Source: Bacillus sp. (in: firmicutes) (GTDB lineage Bacteria; Bacillota; Bacilli; Bacillales; Bacillaceae_J). From it: a stretch of DNA of 64,000 nt. Position numbers and translations under genes: made by a program. The notes below the pieces were generated by a model, which was not told the DNA's origin, searched no databases, and was given only the letters and a program-made list of their open reading frames with translations. The stretch lies in the NCBI GenBank assembly GCA_012842745.1, contig DUSF01000056.1, positions 248,001-312,000 of the forward strand, in the 5' to 3' direction. Shown piece by piece: positions 27,451 through 34,626 of the stretch; the first letter of the stretch is position 1, and each line of letters opens with the position of its first letter.

Positions 27451-29166
27451 ATGGCTAAAGAACTACCAAAAACAGACGTGGTCGTCGTCGGCTTAGGCTG
27501 GACAGGTGGCATCGTCGCTGCTGAACTATCAAAGAAGGGCTATAAAGTGGTTGGCTTAGAAAGGGGCAAAGAAAGAAAAACGGAAGATTTCCTGATGGGG
27601 CATGATGAGCTTCGCTTTGCTAACCGTTTTGAAATGATGCAAGATTTATCAAAAGAAACAATCACGTTTAGAAATAATACAAAAATGAGAGCGTTGCCAA
27701 TGCGGCAATATGGTTCTTTTTTATTAGGTGATGGTCTAGGTGGAGCCGGCGCGCACTGGAATGGTATGACCGTCCGCTTCTTACCATACGATTTTGAAAT
27801 TAAAACAAAAACAATCGAACGCTATGGGAAGAACAAAATCCCTGCTGATATGACACTTCAAGATTGGGGAATTACTTGGGATGAAATCGAGCCGTATTTC
27901 GATAAATTTGAACAAATGTGTGGGATTTCAGGTGAGGAAAATCCACTTCATGGAAAACGGTCTAATCCGTATCCAACACCACCTATGAAATCAACGCCGG
28001 CTATTAATCTATTTATGGATGGTGCAAAAAAACTAGGTTTACATCCTTATCGACTTCCATCAGCTAATTTATCGGAAAATTATAAAAATCCTGATGGCAT
28101 TGAACGTGCAGCCTGCCAATATTGCGGCTTTTGTGAGCGATTTGGCTGTGAATTTGGAGCAAAAGCAGATCCAATCGTAACGGTCCTTCCGGTCGCAAAA
28201 GAAACAGGTAATTTTGAAATTAGGACCCATGCGAATGCGATGAAAATTTTACACGATGGAAAGAGAGCAACAGGTGTTTTGTATATTGATACAAACACAG
28301 GTGAAGAATTTATTCAACCAGCAGAAGTAGTTGCGATAACAAGTTATGCCTTGAATAATGTAAAATTACTGCTCGTTTCGAATATGGGAACAGCTTATAA
28401 TCCCGATACTGGTCGCGGTGTTGTTGGCAAGAACTATGCTTATCAAACAATGGGCGCCTCTGCAACAGGCTTTTTTGAAAATAAAGAATTTAATCTATAC
28501 GCTGGTGCTGGAGCGTTAGGTGCGGCATTGGATGATTTCAATGGAGATAATTTTGATCATAGTGATTTGGAGTTCATTCATGGCGGGGTCATCTCTATCA
28601 CTCAGACAGGAAAACGGCCAATCGCCAATAATTCAACATTAGATGCAGAACGAAATTGGGGAAAAGAGTTTAAACAGCAATCGCTTAAATATTCAAACCG
28701 CACGTTGAATATTGGGTCGCAAGGGTCATCAATGCCATACCGCCACCATTATCTTGACTTAGATCCAACATACAAAGATGCCTACGGCAACCCGCTCCTC
28801 CGGATTACCTTTGATTTCGAGGAACAAGACCGAAAATTGATTGAGTTTACAGGTACGCAAGCTGGAAAAATCATGGAAGCAATGGGAGCAGATAAAGTTA
28901 TTACGAGCAACAAAAGAGGGCCTTACAACATTGTGCCTTACCAATCGACTCATAATACTGGTGGCGCGATTATGGGTGCCGAGCCCGAGACAAGTGTATT
29001 GAACAATTATCTTCAAATGTGGGACTTCCAAAATGTTTTTATCCCTGGAGCAAGCGCTTTTCCGCATAACTCTGGCTTCAACCCAACTGCAACAGTCGGT
29101 GCTCTAGCATACCGAGCAGCAGAGGGGATAGAAAAATATCTTAAACAAGGAGGCTTGTTAGTATAA
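27451..29166 (+). CDS. GMC-family FAD oxidoreductase (gluconate/sugar dehydrogenase large subunit type)
   Basis: A 571-residue flavoprotein with the FAD-binding motif VVVGLGWTGGIVAAELSKKG (residues 10-29), GGAGAHWNGM and a C-terminal NTGGAIMGAEP ... NSGFNPTATVGALAYR block. Cysteines clustered as C-x2-C-x2-C-x4-C near residue 221 (CQYCGFCERFGC) resemble the Fe-S ligands of related dehydrogenases. It has no signal peptide, so it probably exits with the Tat-signal small subunit encoded upstream. The cytochrome c subunit of classical three-part enzymes is absent. The substrate is unknown. Confidence 0.9.
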   Translation: MAKELPKTDVVVVGLGWTGGIVAAELSKKGYKVVGLERGKERKTEDFLMGHDELRFANRFEMMQDLSKETITFRNNTKMRALPMRQYGSFLLGDGLGGAGAHWNGMTVRFLPYDFEIKTKTIERYGKNKIPADMTLQDWGITWDEIEPYFDKFEQMCGISGEENPLHGKRSNPYPTPPMKSTPAINLFMDGAKKLGLHPYRLPSANLSENYKNPDGIERAACQYCGFCERFGCEFGAKADPIVTVLPVAKETGNFEIRTHANAMKILHDGKRATGVLYIDTNTGEEFIQPAEVVAITSYALNNVKLLLVSNMGTAYNPDTGRGVVGKNYAYQTMGASATGFFENKEFNLYAGAGALGAALDDFNGDNFDHSDLEFIHGGVISITQTGKRPIANNSTLDAERNWGKEFKQQSLKYSNRTLNIGSQGSSMPYRHHYLDLDPTYKDAYGNPLLRITFDFEEQDRKLIEFTGTQAGKIMEAMGADKVITSNKRGPYNIVPYQSTHNTGGAIMGAEPETSVLNNYLQMWDFQNVFIPGASAFPHNSGFNPTATVGALAYRAAEGIEKYLKQGGLLV

Positions 29167-29196
29167 TTCACTTTTAAACAAAGGAGTTGAGTAACG

Positions 29197-29400
29197 ATGA
29201 TGAATATTGGTGTTCCAGGTTTAATTTTAATCTTGGTCATTGCCTTAATCATATTTGGTCCTGCCAAACTGCCGCAATTAGGAAAAGCCATTGGTGAAAC
29301 GTTAAGAGAATTTAAATCATCAACAAAAGATATCGTTGATGATGTGACAGATGAATTTAAAATCGAGGATAAGGAAGAAAAAACAAAAGTGAAAGCGTAA
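29197..29400 (+). CDS. tatA: Twin-arginine translocase subunit TatA/E (dedicated copy)
   Basis: A 67-residue TatA: one N-terminal helix ([19 protein letters not shown]), the FGPxKLP hinge, an amphipathic helix and a charged tail. AAAGGAG precedes the ATG. It closes the cassette tatC / small subunit / flavoprotein / tatA, so this locus encodes both cargo and a minimal TatA-TatC exporter. Confidence 0.93.
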   Translation: MMNIGVPGLILILVIALIIFGPAKLPQLGKAIGETLREFKSSTKDIVDDVTDEFKIEDKEEKTKVKA

Positions 29401-29437
29401 AAACAGCACCGCAAATCAAATTTTGCGGTGCTGTTTT
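29401..29437 (+). terminator. Terminator closing the Tat cassette
   Basis: A perfect 15-bp inverted repeat (AAACAGCACCGCAAA / TTTGCGGTGCTGTTT) follows the tatA stop and ends in a T-run. It also covers the 3' end of the convergent broken gene. Confidence 0.9.
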
Positions 29438-29964
29438 TCAAATATAAACGAACTCCAAAGCATTATAACACCAATTAATAACAATCCACTTGTAAAAAAG
29501 AGCCCCTCTGTATAATAAGGAAACCTAGAAAGCGTGAGCCACTCAAGCAATCCTTGACCAAACAATAATACTTCATTGAGAAAAAATCCTGTCATAAATT
29601 ATAATAAAGATAACTCCGAGCCATTGTCCAATGCAGCCGATTATAGCTAGCACGGTACTAGATGTACCTATATCAATCCATGGTATAAAAAGGCAATGAA
29701 CATGATAGAAGAGGTGATAAAGAGGGTATATGCTAGTGCTTTTGCTTGTTTTTTTTCTAGCATGGTTTGCCAAAATACCGCCAAGAAAATAATAAAAGCC
29801 CCTAAAAAAGCCCATCCTAAAATAGCTAAATGGGAATGACCATGCAAAACATTCGTATAAGGAATTGTGCTATTTGGTTGGATAGAGAATAATCGCATCC
29901 ATAAACCAGATAATGCAATAAGAGTGAAGAAAAAGAATGTAAAATGAATCAAAGCTCTTGGCAT
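29416..29964 (-). pseudogene. Membrane protein gene split by two compensating T-run frameshifts
   Basis: From ATG 29964 the minus strand reads a hydrophobic protein including HGHSHLAILGWAFLGAFIIF. The frame breaks near 29685 in a T-run and again near 29578 in another T-run. Adding one T at the first and removing one at the second restores a single 182-residue frame ending at 29416, with sensible membrane-protein sequence throughout. The His-rich helix recalls heme-copper oxidase-like proteins, but I do not recognise the family firmly. True decay and sequencing error at homopolymers are both possible. Confidence 0.7.
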
Positions 29965-30044
29965 ATTTAACCTACTCCTTATCGTCGTTCATCATTATCA
30001 TACTATATTATTTGAATGATTTAAAATAATAATTGGAGGATTTT

Positions 30045-30638
30045 ATGTCAAAACTACCGCATTATTTTATTGCGATTCCGCTCCCAGATTTGTTGAAAGA
30101 TTATTTTTCAAGCTGGCAAAATGATTTGCAACAAAAATTATCATATAAAGAATGGCCACATCAACAAGACTTGCATATCACCTTAAAGTTTCTAGGTCCG
30201 GTGGATTCAGAAGCACTTTTGCAATTGCAAGCTGAGTTAAAAGAAATTGAACAGTTAGAAGTTTTTTCTTTAAATGTTGGAACAATCGGCACGTTTGGAA
30301 ACCCTAGACAGCCCCGTGTAGTATGGGCTGGGGTTGAAAAAACTAATCAATTGACAATATTACAGCAACGGGTTGAGGAATGCGCCGCTAGAATTGGATT
30401 TGCAAAAGAAAACCGAGAATATCGTCCGCACATTACACTTGCAAAAAAATGGACAGGGGACAACGGTATTGAAGGCATGGCTGAGATTAGAAAAGAATAT
30501 AGGGAAATGCAGAATATGGAGGTCAATGAAGTTATTATTTACCAAGTATTTCCGAATAGAAAACCCAGATATGAAGTTGTTCAAACATATCAACTTGGAA
30601 AAGAATGTTTCACACCAATATCAAAAAATATGGTATAG
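30045..30638 (+). CDS. thpR: RNA 2',3'-cyclic phosphodiesterase (2H family)
   Basis: A 197-residue protein with the paired 2H motifs HITLKFLG (about residue 46) and HITLAKKW (about 131). These form the active site of ThpR/LigT enzymes, which open RNA 2',3'-cyclic phosphates. ATG 30045 has GGAGG 5 bases upstream; a TTG at 30033 is less likely. A TATAGT element near the stop may start the queuosine transcript. Confidence 0.9.
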   Translation: MSKLPHYFIAIPLPDLLKDYFSSWQNDLQQKLSYKEWPHQQDLHITLKFLGPVDSEALLQLQAELKEIEQLEVFSLNVGTIGTFGNPRQPRVVWAGVEKTNQLTILQQRVEECAARIGFAKENREYRPHITLAKKWTGDNGIEGMAEIRKEYREMQNMEVNEVIIYQVFPNRKPRYEVVQTYQLGKECFTPISKNMV

Positions 30639-30673
30639 TAAAAGTAATTGATAAAAATCCGTTTTCAAACGGT

Positions 30674-30708
30674 AGAGGTTCTTAGCTACCCTCTCAAAAA
30701 AACTAAGG
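30674..30708 (+). promoter_or_regulatory. PreQ1 class I riboswitch
   Basis: The sequence AGAGGTTC-TTAGCTA-CCCTCT, then an A-rich stretch and ACTAAGG, matches the preQ1-I consensus: the P1 stem AGAGG/CCTCT, the C-containing loop, and the A-rich tail that docks into a pseudoknot. It senses the queuosine precursor preQ1 and precedes queC. Confidence 0.93.
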
Positions 30709-30712
30709 AGGG

Positions 30713-30743
30713 ACAGCATTCTTTCTTAGGGGTGCTGTTTTTT
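30713..30743 (+). terminator. PreQ1 riboswitch expression-platform terminator
   Basis: ACAGCA (30713-30718) pairs with TGCTGT (30733-30738), followed by TTTTTT. It begins only a few bases after the aptamer, so ligand binding can decide whether transcription reaches queC. Confidence 0.82.
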
Positions 30744-30768
30744 CTGTTGAAAAAGGAGTTTGGAAAAT

Positions 30769-31434
30769 ATGAAAAATGATAAAGCCATCGTCGTCTTTAG
30801 CGGTGGGCAGGATAGTACAACATGTTTATTTTGGGCTTTAAAGCAATTTAAAGAAGTAGAAGCCGTTACTTTTGATTACAATCAGCGTCACCGCTTAGAA
30901 ATAGAAGTGGCTAAAAATATTGCTAAAGAAATTGGTGTGAGACACCATATATTGGATATGTCATTGTTGAATCAGTTAGCACCTAATGCTTTAACGAGAG
31001 ATGATATTGAAGTAAAAGCTGGTGAAGAAGGCGAACTTCCGAATACCTTTGTACCTGGTAGAAACCTTTTGTTTTTATCGTTTGCAGGGGTGTTAGCAAG
31101 CCAGGTCGGTGCAAAGCACATTATTACGGGTGTGTGCGAAACTGATTTTAGCGGCTACCCAGATTGCCGTGATATTTTTGTTAAATCATTAAATGTTACG
31201 TTGAATCTTTCAATGGACGAGACGTTTGTAATCCATACACCGTTAATGTGGATCAATAAAGCAGAAACTTGGGAACTAGCTGATGAGCTTGGTGTGTTGG
31301 ATTTTGTTCGTGAAAAAACGTTAACTTGTTATAACGGCATGATCGCTGATGGCTGTGGCGAATGCCCGGCATGTAAGCTTCGCAAAGCTGGTTTAGATCA
31401 ATATGTAAACTCTCTTACAGAGGGGGTTGAATAA
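30769..31434 (+). CDS. queC: 7-cyano-7-deazaguanine synthase QueC
   Basis: A 221-residue ATP-dependent enzyme that converts carboxy-deazaguanine to preQ0. The PP-loop [12 protein letters not shown] (residues 8-19) and the C-terminal zinc cluster [10 protein letters not shown] are intact. ATG 30769 lies 10 bases after AAGGAG. The next gene, queD, starts one base after the queC stop. The preQ1 riboswitch upstream provides feedback control. Confidence 0.95.
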   Translation: MKNDKAIVVFSGGQDSTTCLFWALKQFKEVEAVTFDYNQRHRLEIEVAKNIAKEIGVRHHILDMSLLNQLAPNALTRDDIEVKAGEEGELPNTFVPGRNLLFLSFAGVLASQVGAKHIITGVCETDFSGYPDCRDIFVKSLNVTLNLSMDETFVIHTPLMWINKAETWELADELGVLDFVREKTLTCYNGMIADGCGECPACKLRKAGLDQYVNSLTEGVE

Positions 31435-31435
31435 G

Positions 31436-31930
31436 ATGAAGATGGAAAACAAAATTTTCGGCTTCAGAATTGTTGAGGATCTTCAAAAAATAGATAAAGA
31501 TATTCATCGCAGCGAGCTAAAATATCATCATAAACGTGTGCTCGTAAGCAAAGAATTCACATTTGATGCAGCCCATCATTTGCACTGTTATGATGGAAAA
31601 TGTAAAAATCTTCATGGTCATACGTATAAAGTAGTGTTTGGAATAAGCGGCTATGCGAATGAAATTGGCCTTGTTATTGACTTCGGGGATATTAAAGAAA
31701 TTTGGAAAGAAGAAATTGAAGTATATTTAGATCATCGCTATTTAAATGAAACACTTCCGAAAATGAATACGACCGCAGAAAACATGGTTGTTTGGATTTA
31801 TGAAAAAATGAAAGAGGCGCTGGAGAAAAGACAAGATAAGTACTTTGGTGCACGGGTTGAATTTGTAAGACTGTATGAAACCCCGACAAGCTATGCGGAA
31901 GCGAAAAGGGAGTGGATGGAAGTTGAATAA
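31436..31930 (+). CDS. queD: 6-carboxytetrahydropterin synthase QueD
   Basis: A 164-residue enzyme of the PTPS fold, second step of queuosine-precursor synthesis. Zinc-binding His residues lie in DAAHHLHCYDGKCKNLHGHT, with the catalytic Cys in that segment, and LDHRYLNE completes the site. ATG 31436 has GAGGGGG 9 bases upstream. The 3' end overlaps the queE start by eight bases. Confidence 0.94.
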   Translation: MKMENKIFGFRIVEDLQKIDKDIHRSELKYHHKRVLVSKEFTFDAAHHLHCYDGKCKNLHGHTYKVVFGISGYANEIGLVIDFGDIKEIWKEEIEVYLDHRYLNETLPKMNTTAENMVVWIYEKMKEALEKRQDKYFGARVEFVRLYETPTSYAEAKREWMEVE

Positions 31931-32642
31931 AATCCCCGTTTTGGAAATATTCGGACCAACTATCCAAGGAGAAGGAGCTGTAATTGGCCGTAAGACAATG
32001 TTTGTTCGAACAGCAGGATGTGATTATCATTGCAAATGGTGTGATTCCGCTTTTACATGGAATGGATCGGCTAAAGATGAGATAAAGCAAATGACAACAG
32101 CGCAAATATGGGCGAAGCTATTGGAAATAGGTGGGGATTGTTTTGATCATGTTACCATTTCAGGTGGTAATCCAGCTTTACTATCTTCCATTAGTGAATT
32201 TGTTAATCTATTGAAGGATAAAGGAATGAAGATTGCCCTTGAAACCCAAGGGTCTAGATGGCAGGAGTGGATGAAAGATATTGATGATTTAACACTTTCT
32301 CCAAAACCGCCAAGCTCTGGGATGGAAACTGATTTTGAGATTCTTGATATGATAGTGGAAAATCTTCGTGAAATTAATAATGCAAGTTTAAAAGTCGTTG
32401 TATTTGATGACATTGATTTTGACTATGCCATAAGAATTCATGAACGGTATTGTGATGTTCCTTTTTTTCTGCAAGTTGGTAATGATGATACTACAACTGT
32501 TAATAATGATTCTTTAACGAAAAAAATGCTAGAAAAATATGAATGGCTTATTCAAAAAGTTGTTGAAAGCCCGAAATTAAATGATGTCAAAGTATTGCCA
32601 CAGCTCCATGCGCTCGTGTGGGGGAATAAAAGAGGGGTTTAA
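31923..32642 (+). CDS. queE: 7-carboxy-7-deazaguanine synthase QueE (radical SAM)
   Basis: A 239-residue radical SAM enzyme. The Fe-S cluster motif C-x3-C-x2-C is seen in CDYHCKWC near residue 33, preceded by GPTIQGEG, a QueE hallmark. The start is taken as TTG 31923, which overlaps the queD stop; an in-frame ATG further upstream lies deep inside queD. It ends at a strong terminator. No queF follows. Confidence 0.93.
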   Translation: MNKIPVLEIFGPTIQGEGAVIGRKTMFVRTAGCDYHCKWCDSAFTWNGSAKDEIKQMTTAQIWAKLLEIGGDCFDHVTISGGNPALLSSISEFVNLLKDKGMKIALETQGSRWQEWMKDIDDLTLSPKPPSSGMETDFEILDMIVENLREINNASLKVVVFDDIDFDYAIRIHERYCDVPFFLQVGNDDTTTVNNDSLTKKMLEKYEWLIQKVVESPKLNDVKVLPQLHALVWGNKRGV

Positions 32643-32655
32643 GAAAACAAAAGCC

Positions 32656-32682
32656 AAAAAAAGCGCGAAAAGCGCTTTTTTT
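32656..32682. terminator. Terminator between queE and the CDF transporter
   Basis: AAAAAAAGCGC / GCGCTTTTTTT hairpin with a short loop, symmetrical, lying between convergent genes two bases before the CDF stop. Confidence 0.88.
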
Positions 32683-32683
32683 C

Positions 32684-33622
32684 TTAATCAAGGCGTTCAC
32701 CTAAAAAATCATCTCCATATTGTCCGTGTTCGTTTATAGTAGGATGTTCAACCTGAACAGTTACATGCTCAAGACCATATTTATCTTTTAACATGCCGGT
32801 AATTGATGAGACAACGGTAAAAGGTTGACTGTCTTTTCTTATGAATACATGTGCTGTTAAGGAATGGTGGTCTGTTGTAACCGTCCATAAATGTAATTCG
32901 TGAATATCTTCAACACCTTCAACCGCTCTAATATCCGCACGAATTTCATCAAGATCAAATTTTTCCGGCACTGTTTCCATTAAGATAAGATAAGATTCCC
33001 GAATAATTTTTGCACCACCAGTGAAAACAACACCGCCGATGACAATACTGATAATTGGGTCAAAAATCATAAGACCTGTAAAATAAATTAAAATAGCGGA
33101 AATAATAACGCCAACAGAATTCAATAAGTCACCAATGAAATGCCAAAGCGCACTTTTAATATTTAGATTATTTTCCTTCTTTGTACTGCGAATTAATACG
33201 ATTGTAAGGACAATATTTACAATTAGGCCAATAACGGCAACACCCAACATTAATCCCAATTCAATCTCCATTGGATTAATGATTCTTTTAATCCCTTCAA
33301 TAAATATTCCGATAGCGATGACTGCTAAAGCAAGTCCGTTTAAAAATGATGCTAAAATTTCAAATCGAAGGAAGCCAAACGTATATTTATTATTCGCTTC
33401 CCGTGTTGCTAAATAAATAGCAACCATACTTAACCCTAAAGCAAGTACATCGGATAACATATGCGCAGAATCTGATAATAGGGCTAAGGAATTGGATAAT
33501 ATCCCTCCAATAATTTCGACTAATGTGAAAAATAGAGTAAGGATTAAAGTAATCCATAATGTTCTCTTTGATTCATGTTGTTCCTTCACATGATTAAGGT
33601 GGTGGTAATCATAACTTTTCAT
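32684..33622 (-). CDS. Cation diffusion facilitator metal exporter (CzcD-like)
   Basis: A 312-residue CDF protein with six transmembrane helices and a C-terminal cytosolic domain. Metal-site residues lie in LLSDSAHMLSDV (helix II) and ALWHFIGDLLNSVGV (helix V), the HxxxD pattern of zinc-exporting CDFs. The N-terminus and C-terminus are His-rich. It exports divalent metal using the proton gradient; zinc, cobalt or cadmium are likely from the family. It has its own promoter with operator-like repeats. Confidence 0.9.
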   Translation of the reverse strand: MKSYDYHHLNHVKEQHESKRTLWITLILTLFFTLVEIIGGILSNSLALLSDSAHMLSDVLALGLSMVAIYLATREANNKYTFGFLRFEILASFLNGLALAVIAIGIFIEGIKRIINPMEIELGLMLGVAVIGLIVNIVLTIVLIRSTKKENNLNIKSALWHFIGDLLNSVGVIISAILIYFTGLMIFDPIISIVIGGVVFTGGAKIIRESYLILMETVPEKFDLDEIRADIRAVEGVEDIHELHLWTVTTDHHSLTAHVFIRKDSQPFTVVSSITGMLKDKYGLEHVTVQVEHPTINEHGQYGDDFLGERLD

Positions 33623-33646
33623 TTTTTTCTTCTCCCTTCATTGCCA

Positions 33647-33676
33647 ATCATACTTCTTGCTAGGCGGGGTTGTCAA
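33647..33676 (-). promoter_or_regulatory. Sigma-A promoter of the CDF gene with overlapping palindrome
   Basis: On the minus strand TTGACA (33676-33671) and TATGAT (33652-33647) are spaced by 18 bases. The palindrome TCAATTTTAATTGA (33673-33686) overlaps the -35 element and is a reasonable repressor site. Confidence 0.65.
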
Positions 33677-33704
33677 TTTTAATTGAGAAAATATTTTTAC
33701 AATT

Positions 33705-33723
33705 GAGAATAAGAATCATAATG
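33705..33723. promoter_or_regulatory. Fur-superfamily-like box upstream of the CDF gene
   Basis: GAGAATAAGAATCATAATG matches 14 of 19 positions of the classical Fur box GATAATGATAATCATTATC. AATTGAGAA is directly repeated at 33681 and 33701, exactly 20 bases apart. It lies between the CDF promoter and a small + strand gene. Fur, Zur or PerR binding is possible; the match is imperfect. Confidence 0.35.
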
Positions 33724-33842
33724 GATATTTGAAATAATAATTAATATAGAGTTTATCAATATATTAAAAAACAATAATTATTACTATTTACGTATCAATT
33801 TAGAATATTTTATCAATAATGAGTGAGAAGGGAGGTTTTTTA

Positions 33843-34010
33843 ATGGAATTTTTCATTTTATTAATAATTATTTTTACCTTTGCAATTTTTTGGTCGTTGC
33901 TTGATGATGAGGAAAATGAGTATAGGTACGAACCAATCGATAGAATTGAAAATGCGGAAAAAGCTGTTTTTGTATTTAAAAAAAGGAAAATAAAGGATAG
34001 CAATAACTAG
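33843..34010 (+). CDS. Small single-span membrane protein
   Basis: A 55-residue protein with one hydrophobic helix (residues 1-20, EFFILLIIIFTFAIFWSLL) and a charged tail containing DDEENEY and ending in Lys-rich KKRKIKD. The start ATG 33843 has an excellent SD (AAGGGAGG, 7 bases). I do not recognise the family. The strong SD and sensible topology support a real gene. Confidence 0.65.
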   Translation: MEFFILLIIIFTFAIFWSLLDDEENEYRYEPIDRIENAEKAVFVFKKRKIKDSNN

Positions 34011-34079
34011 TTAACATAATGTATATATGGTTTATTATTTAAAAACTTTAGGAAAATTTGCACTTTTTTTAAAATGTAT

Positions 34080-34108
34080 TTGAAAAATTTTGTGGACAGA
34101 GGTATAAT
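34080..34108 (+). promoter_or_regulatory. Sigma-A promoter of the ArsR-SulP operon
   Basis: TTGAAA (34080-34085) and TATAAT (34103-34108) are spaced by 17 bases, so transcription would start near 34115. Confidence 0.75.
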
Positions 34109-34118
34109 TCATTCATAC

Positions 34119-34138
34119 ATATTCAGATATTTGAATAT
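34119..34138. promoter_or_regulatory. ArsR-type operator (7-6-7 inverted repeat)
   Basis: ATATTCA (34119-34125) and TGAATAT (34132-34138) form a perfect inverted repeat around GATATT. It lies a few bases after the predicted transcription start of the ArsR gene, a usual place for autorepression by ArsR/SmtB proteins. Confidence 0.6.
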
Positions 34139-34169
34139 ATATGACCGTTTTAGTTAGGAGGATAAATTT

Positions 34170-34511
34170 TTGTGGAATGATATGCAACACTTTAAAGCAG
34201 AGTTTTTCAAAGCCTTGGCACATCCTTTAAGGATTAAAATTCTTGAATTACTAACGGAAGGGGAGAAAAGTGTTAATGAAATCCAAAGTTGCCTGAATAG
34301 TGAAGGCTCAGCTGTATCCCAACAACTTAGTGTGCTTAGGAATAAAAATATAGTCGTTGGTGTAAAAGATGGCAAAAGGGTTGTCTACTCTCTTAGGGAT
34401 CCAGCAATAAATGAACTGTTAGATGTGGCTAAAGGGATTTTTAACAACCATTTAATTAATACGATTACAATTTTAGAGGAACTAGATGAGCAGCAATCAA
34501 GCAATGCATGA
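34170..34511 (+). CDS. ArsR-family transcriptional repressor
   Basis: A 113-residue winged-helix regulator (FFKALAHPLRIKILELLTEG, then SAVSQQLSVLRNKNIVVGVKDGKRVVYSL). It lacks the ELCVCDL metal site of arsenic/cadmium sensors and has a single Cys in EIQSCLNSE, next to the recognition helix. The start is TTG 34170, fixed by AGGAGG 8 bases upstream. It leads an operon with a small Cys-containing ORF and a SulP transporter, so its signal may relate to an anion or sulfur species (inference). Confidence 0.88.
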   Translation: MWNDMQHFKAEFFKALAHPLRIKILELLTEGEKSVNEIQSCLNSEGSAVSQQLSVLRNKNIVVGVKDGKRVVYSLRDPAINELLDVAKGIFNNHLINTITILEELDEQQSSNA

Positions 34512-34626
34512 ACAATGCTTAAATGAAAAAAGTGAACATAAATGCTGGGGGAAAAATAATCTACTATTAGATTTTTTTGCAGATATGTTCTGTGGAGAAA
34601 GTTTAATTAGAAAAGAAGGGTTGTAA
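34486..34626 (+). CDS. 46-residue Cys-containing small ORF between ArsR and SulP
   Basis: ATG 34486 is preceded by AGAGGA with 5 bases of spacing, lies inside the end of the ArsR gene in another frame, and runs to TAA 34624-34626. The SulP GTG starts at the very next base. The peptide has Cys at about positions 11, 20 and 36, His 8 and His 19, and a hydrophobic LLLDFFADMF segment. The frame fills the otherwise empty 115-bp gap exactly. Function is unknown; metal or thiol sensing, or a SulP partner, are possible. Confidence 0.6.
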   Translation: MSSNQAMHEQCLNEKSEHKCWGKNNLLLDFFADMFCGESLIRKEGL

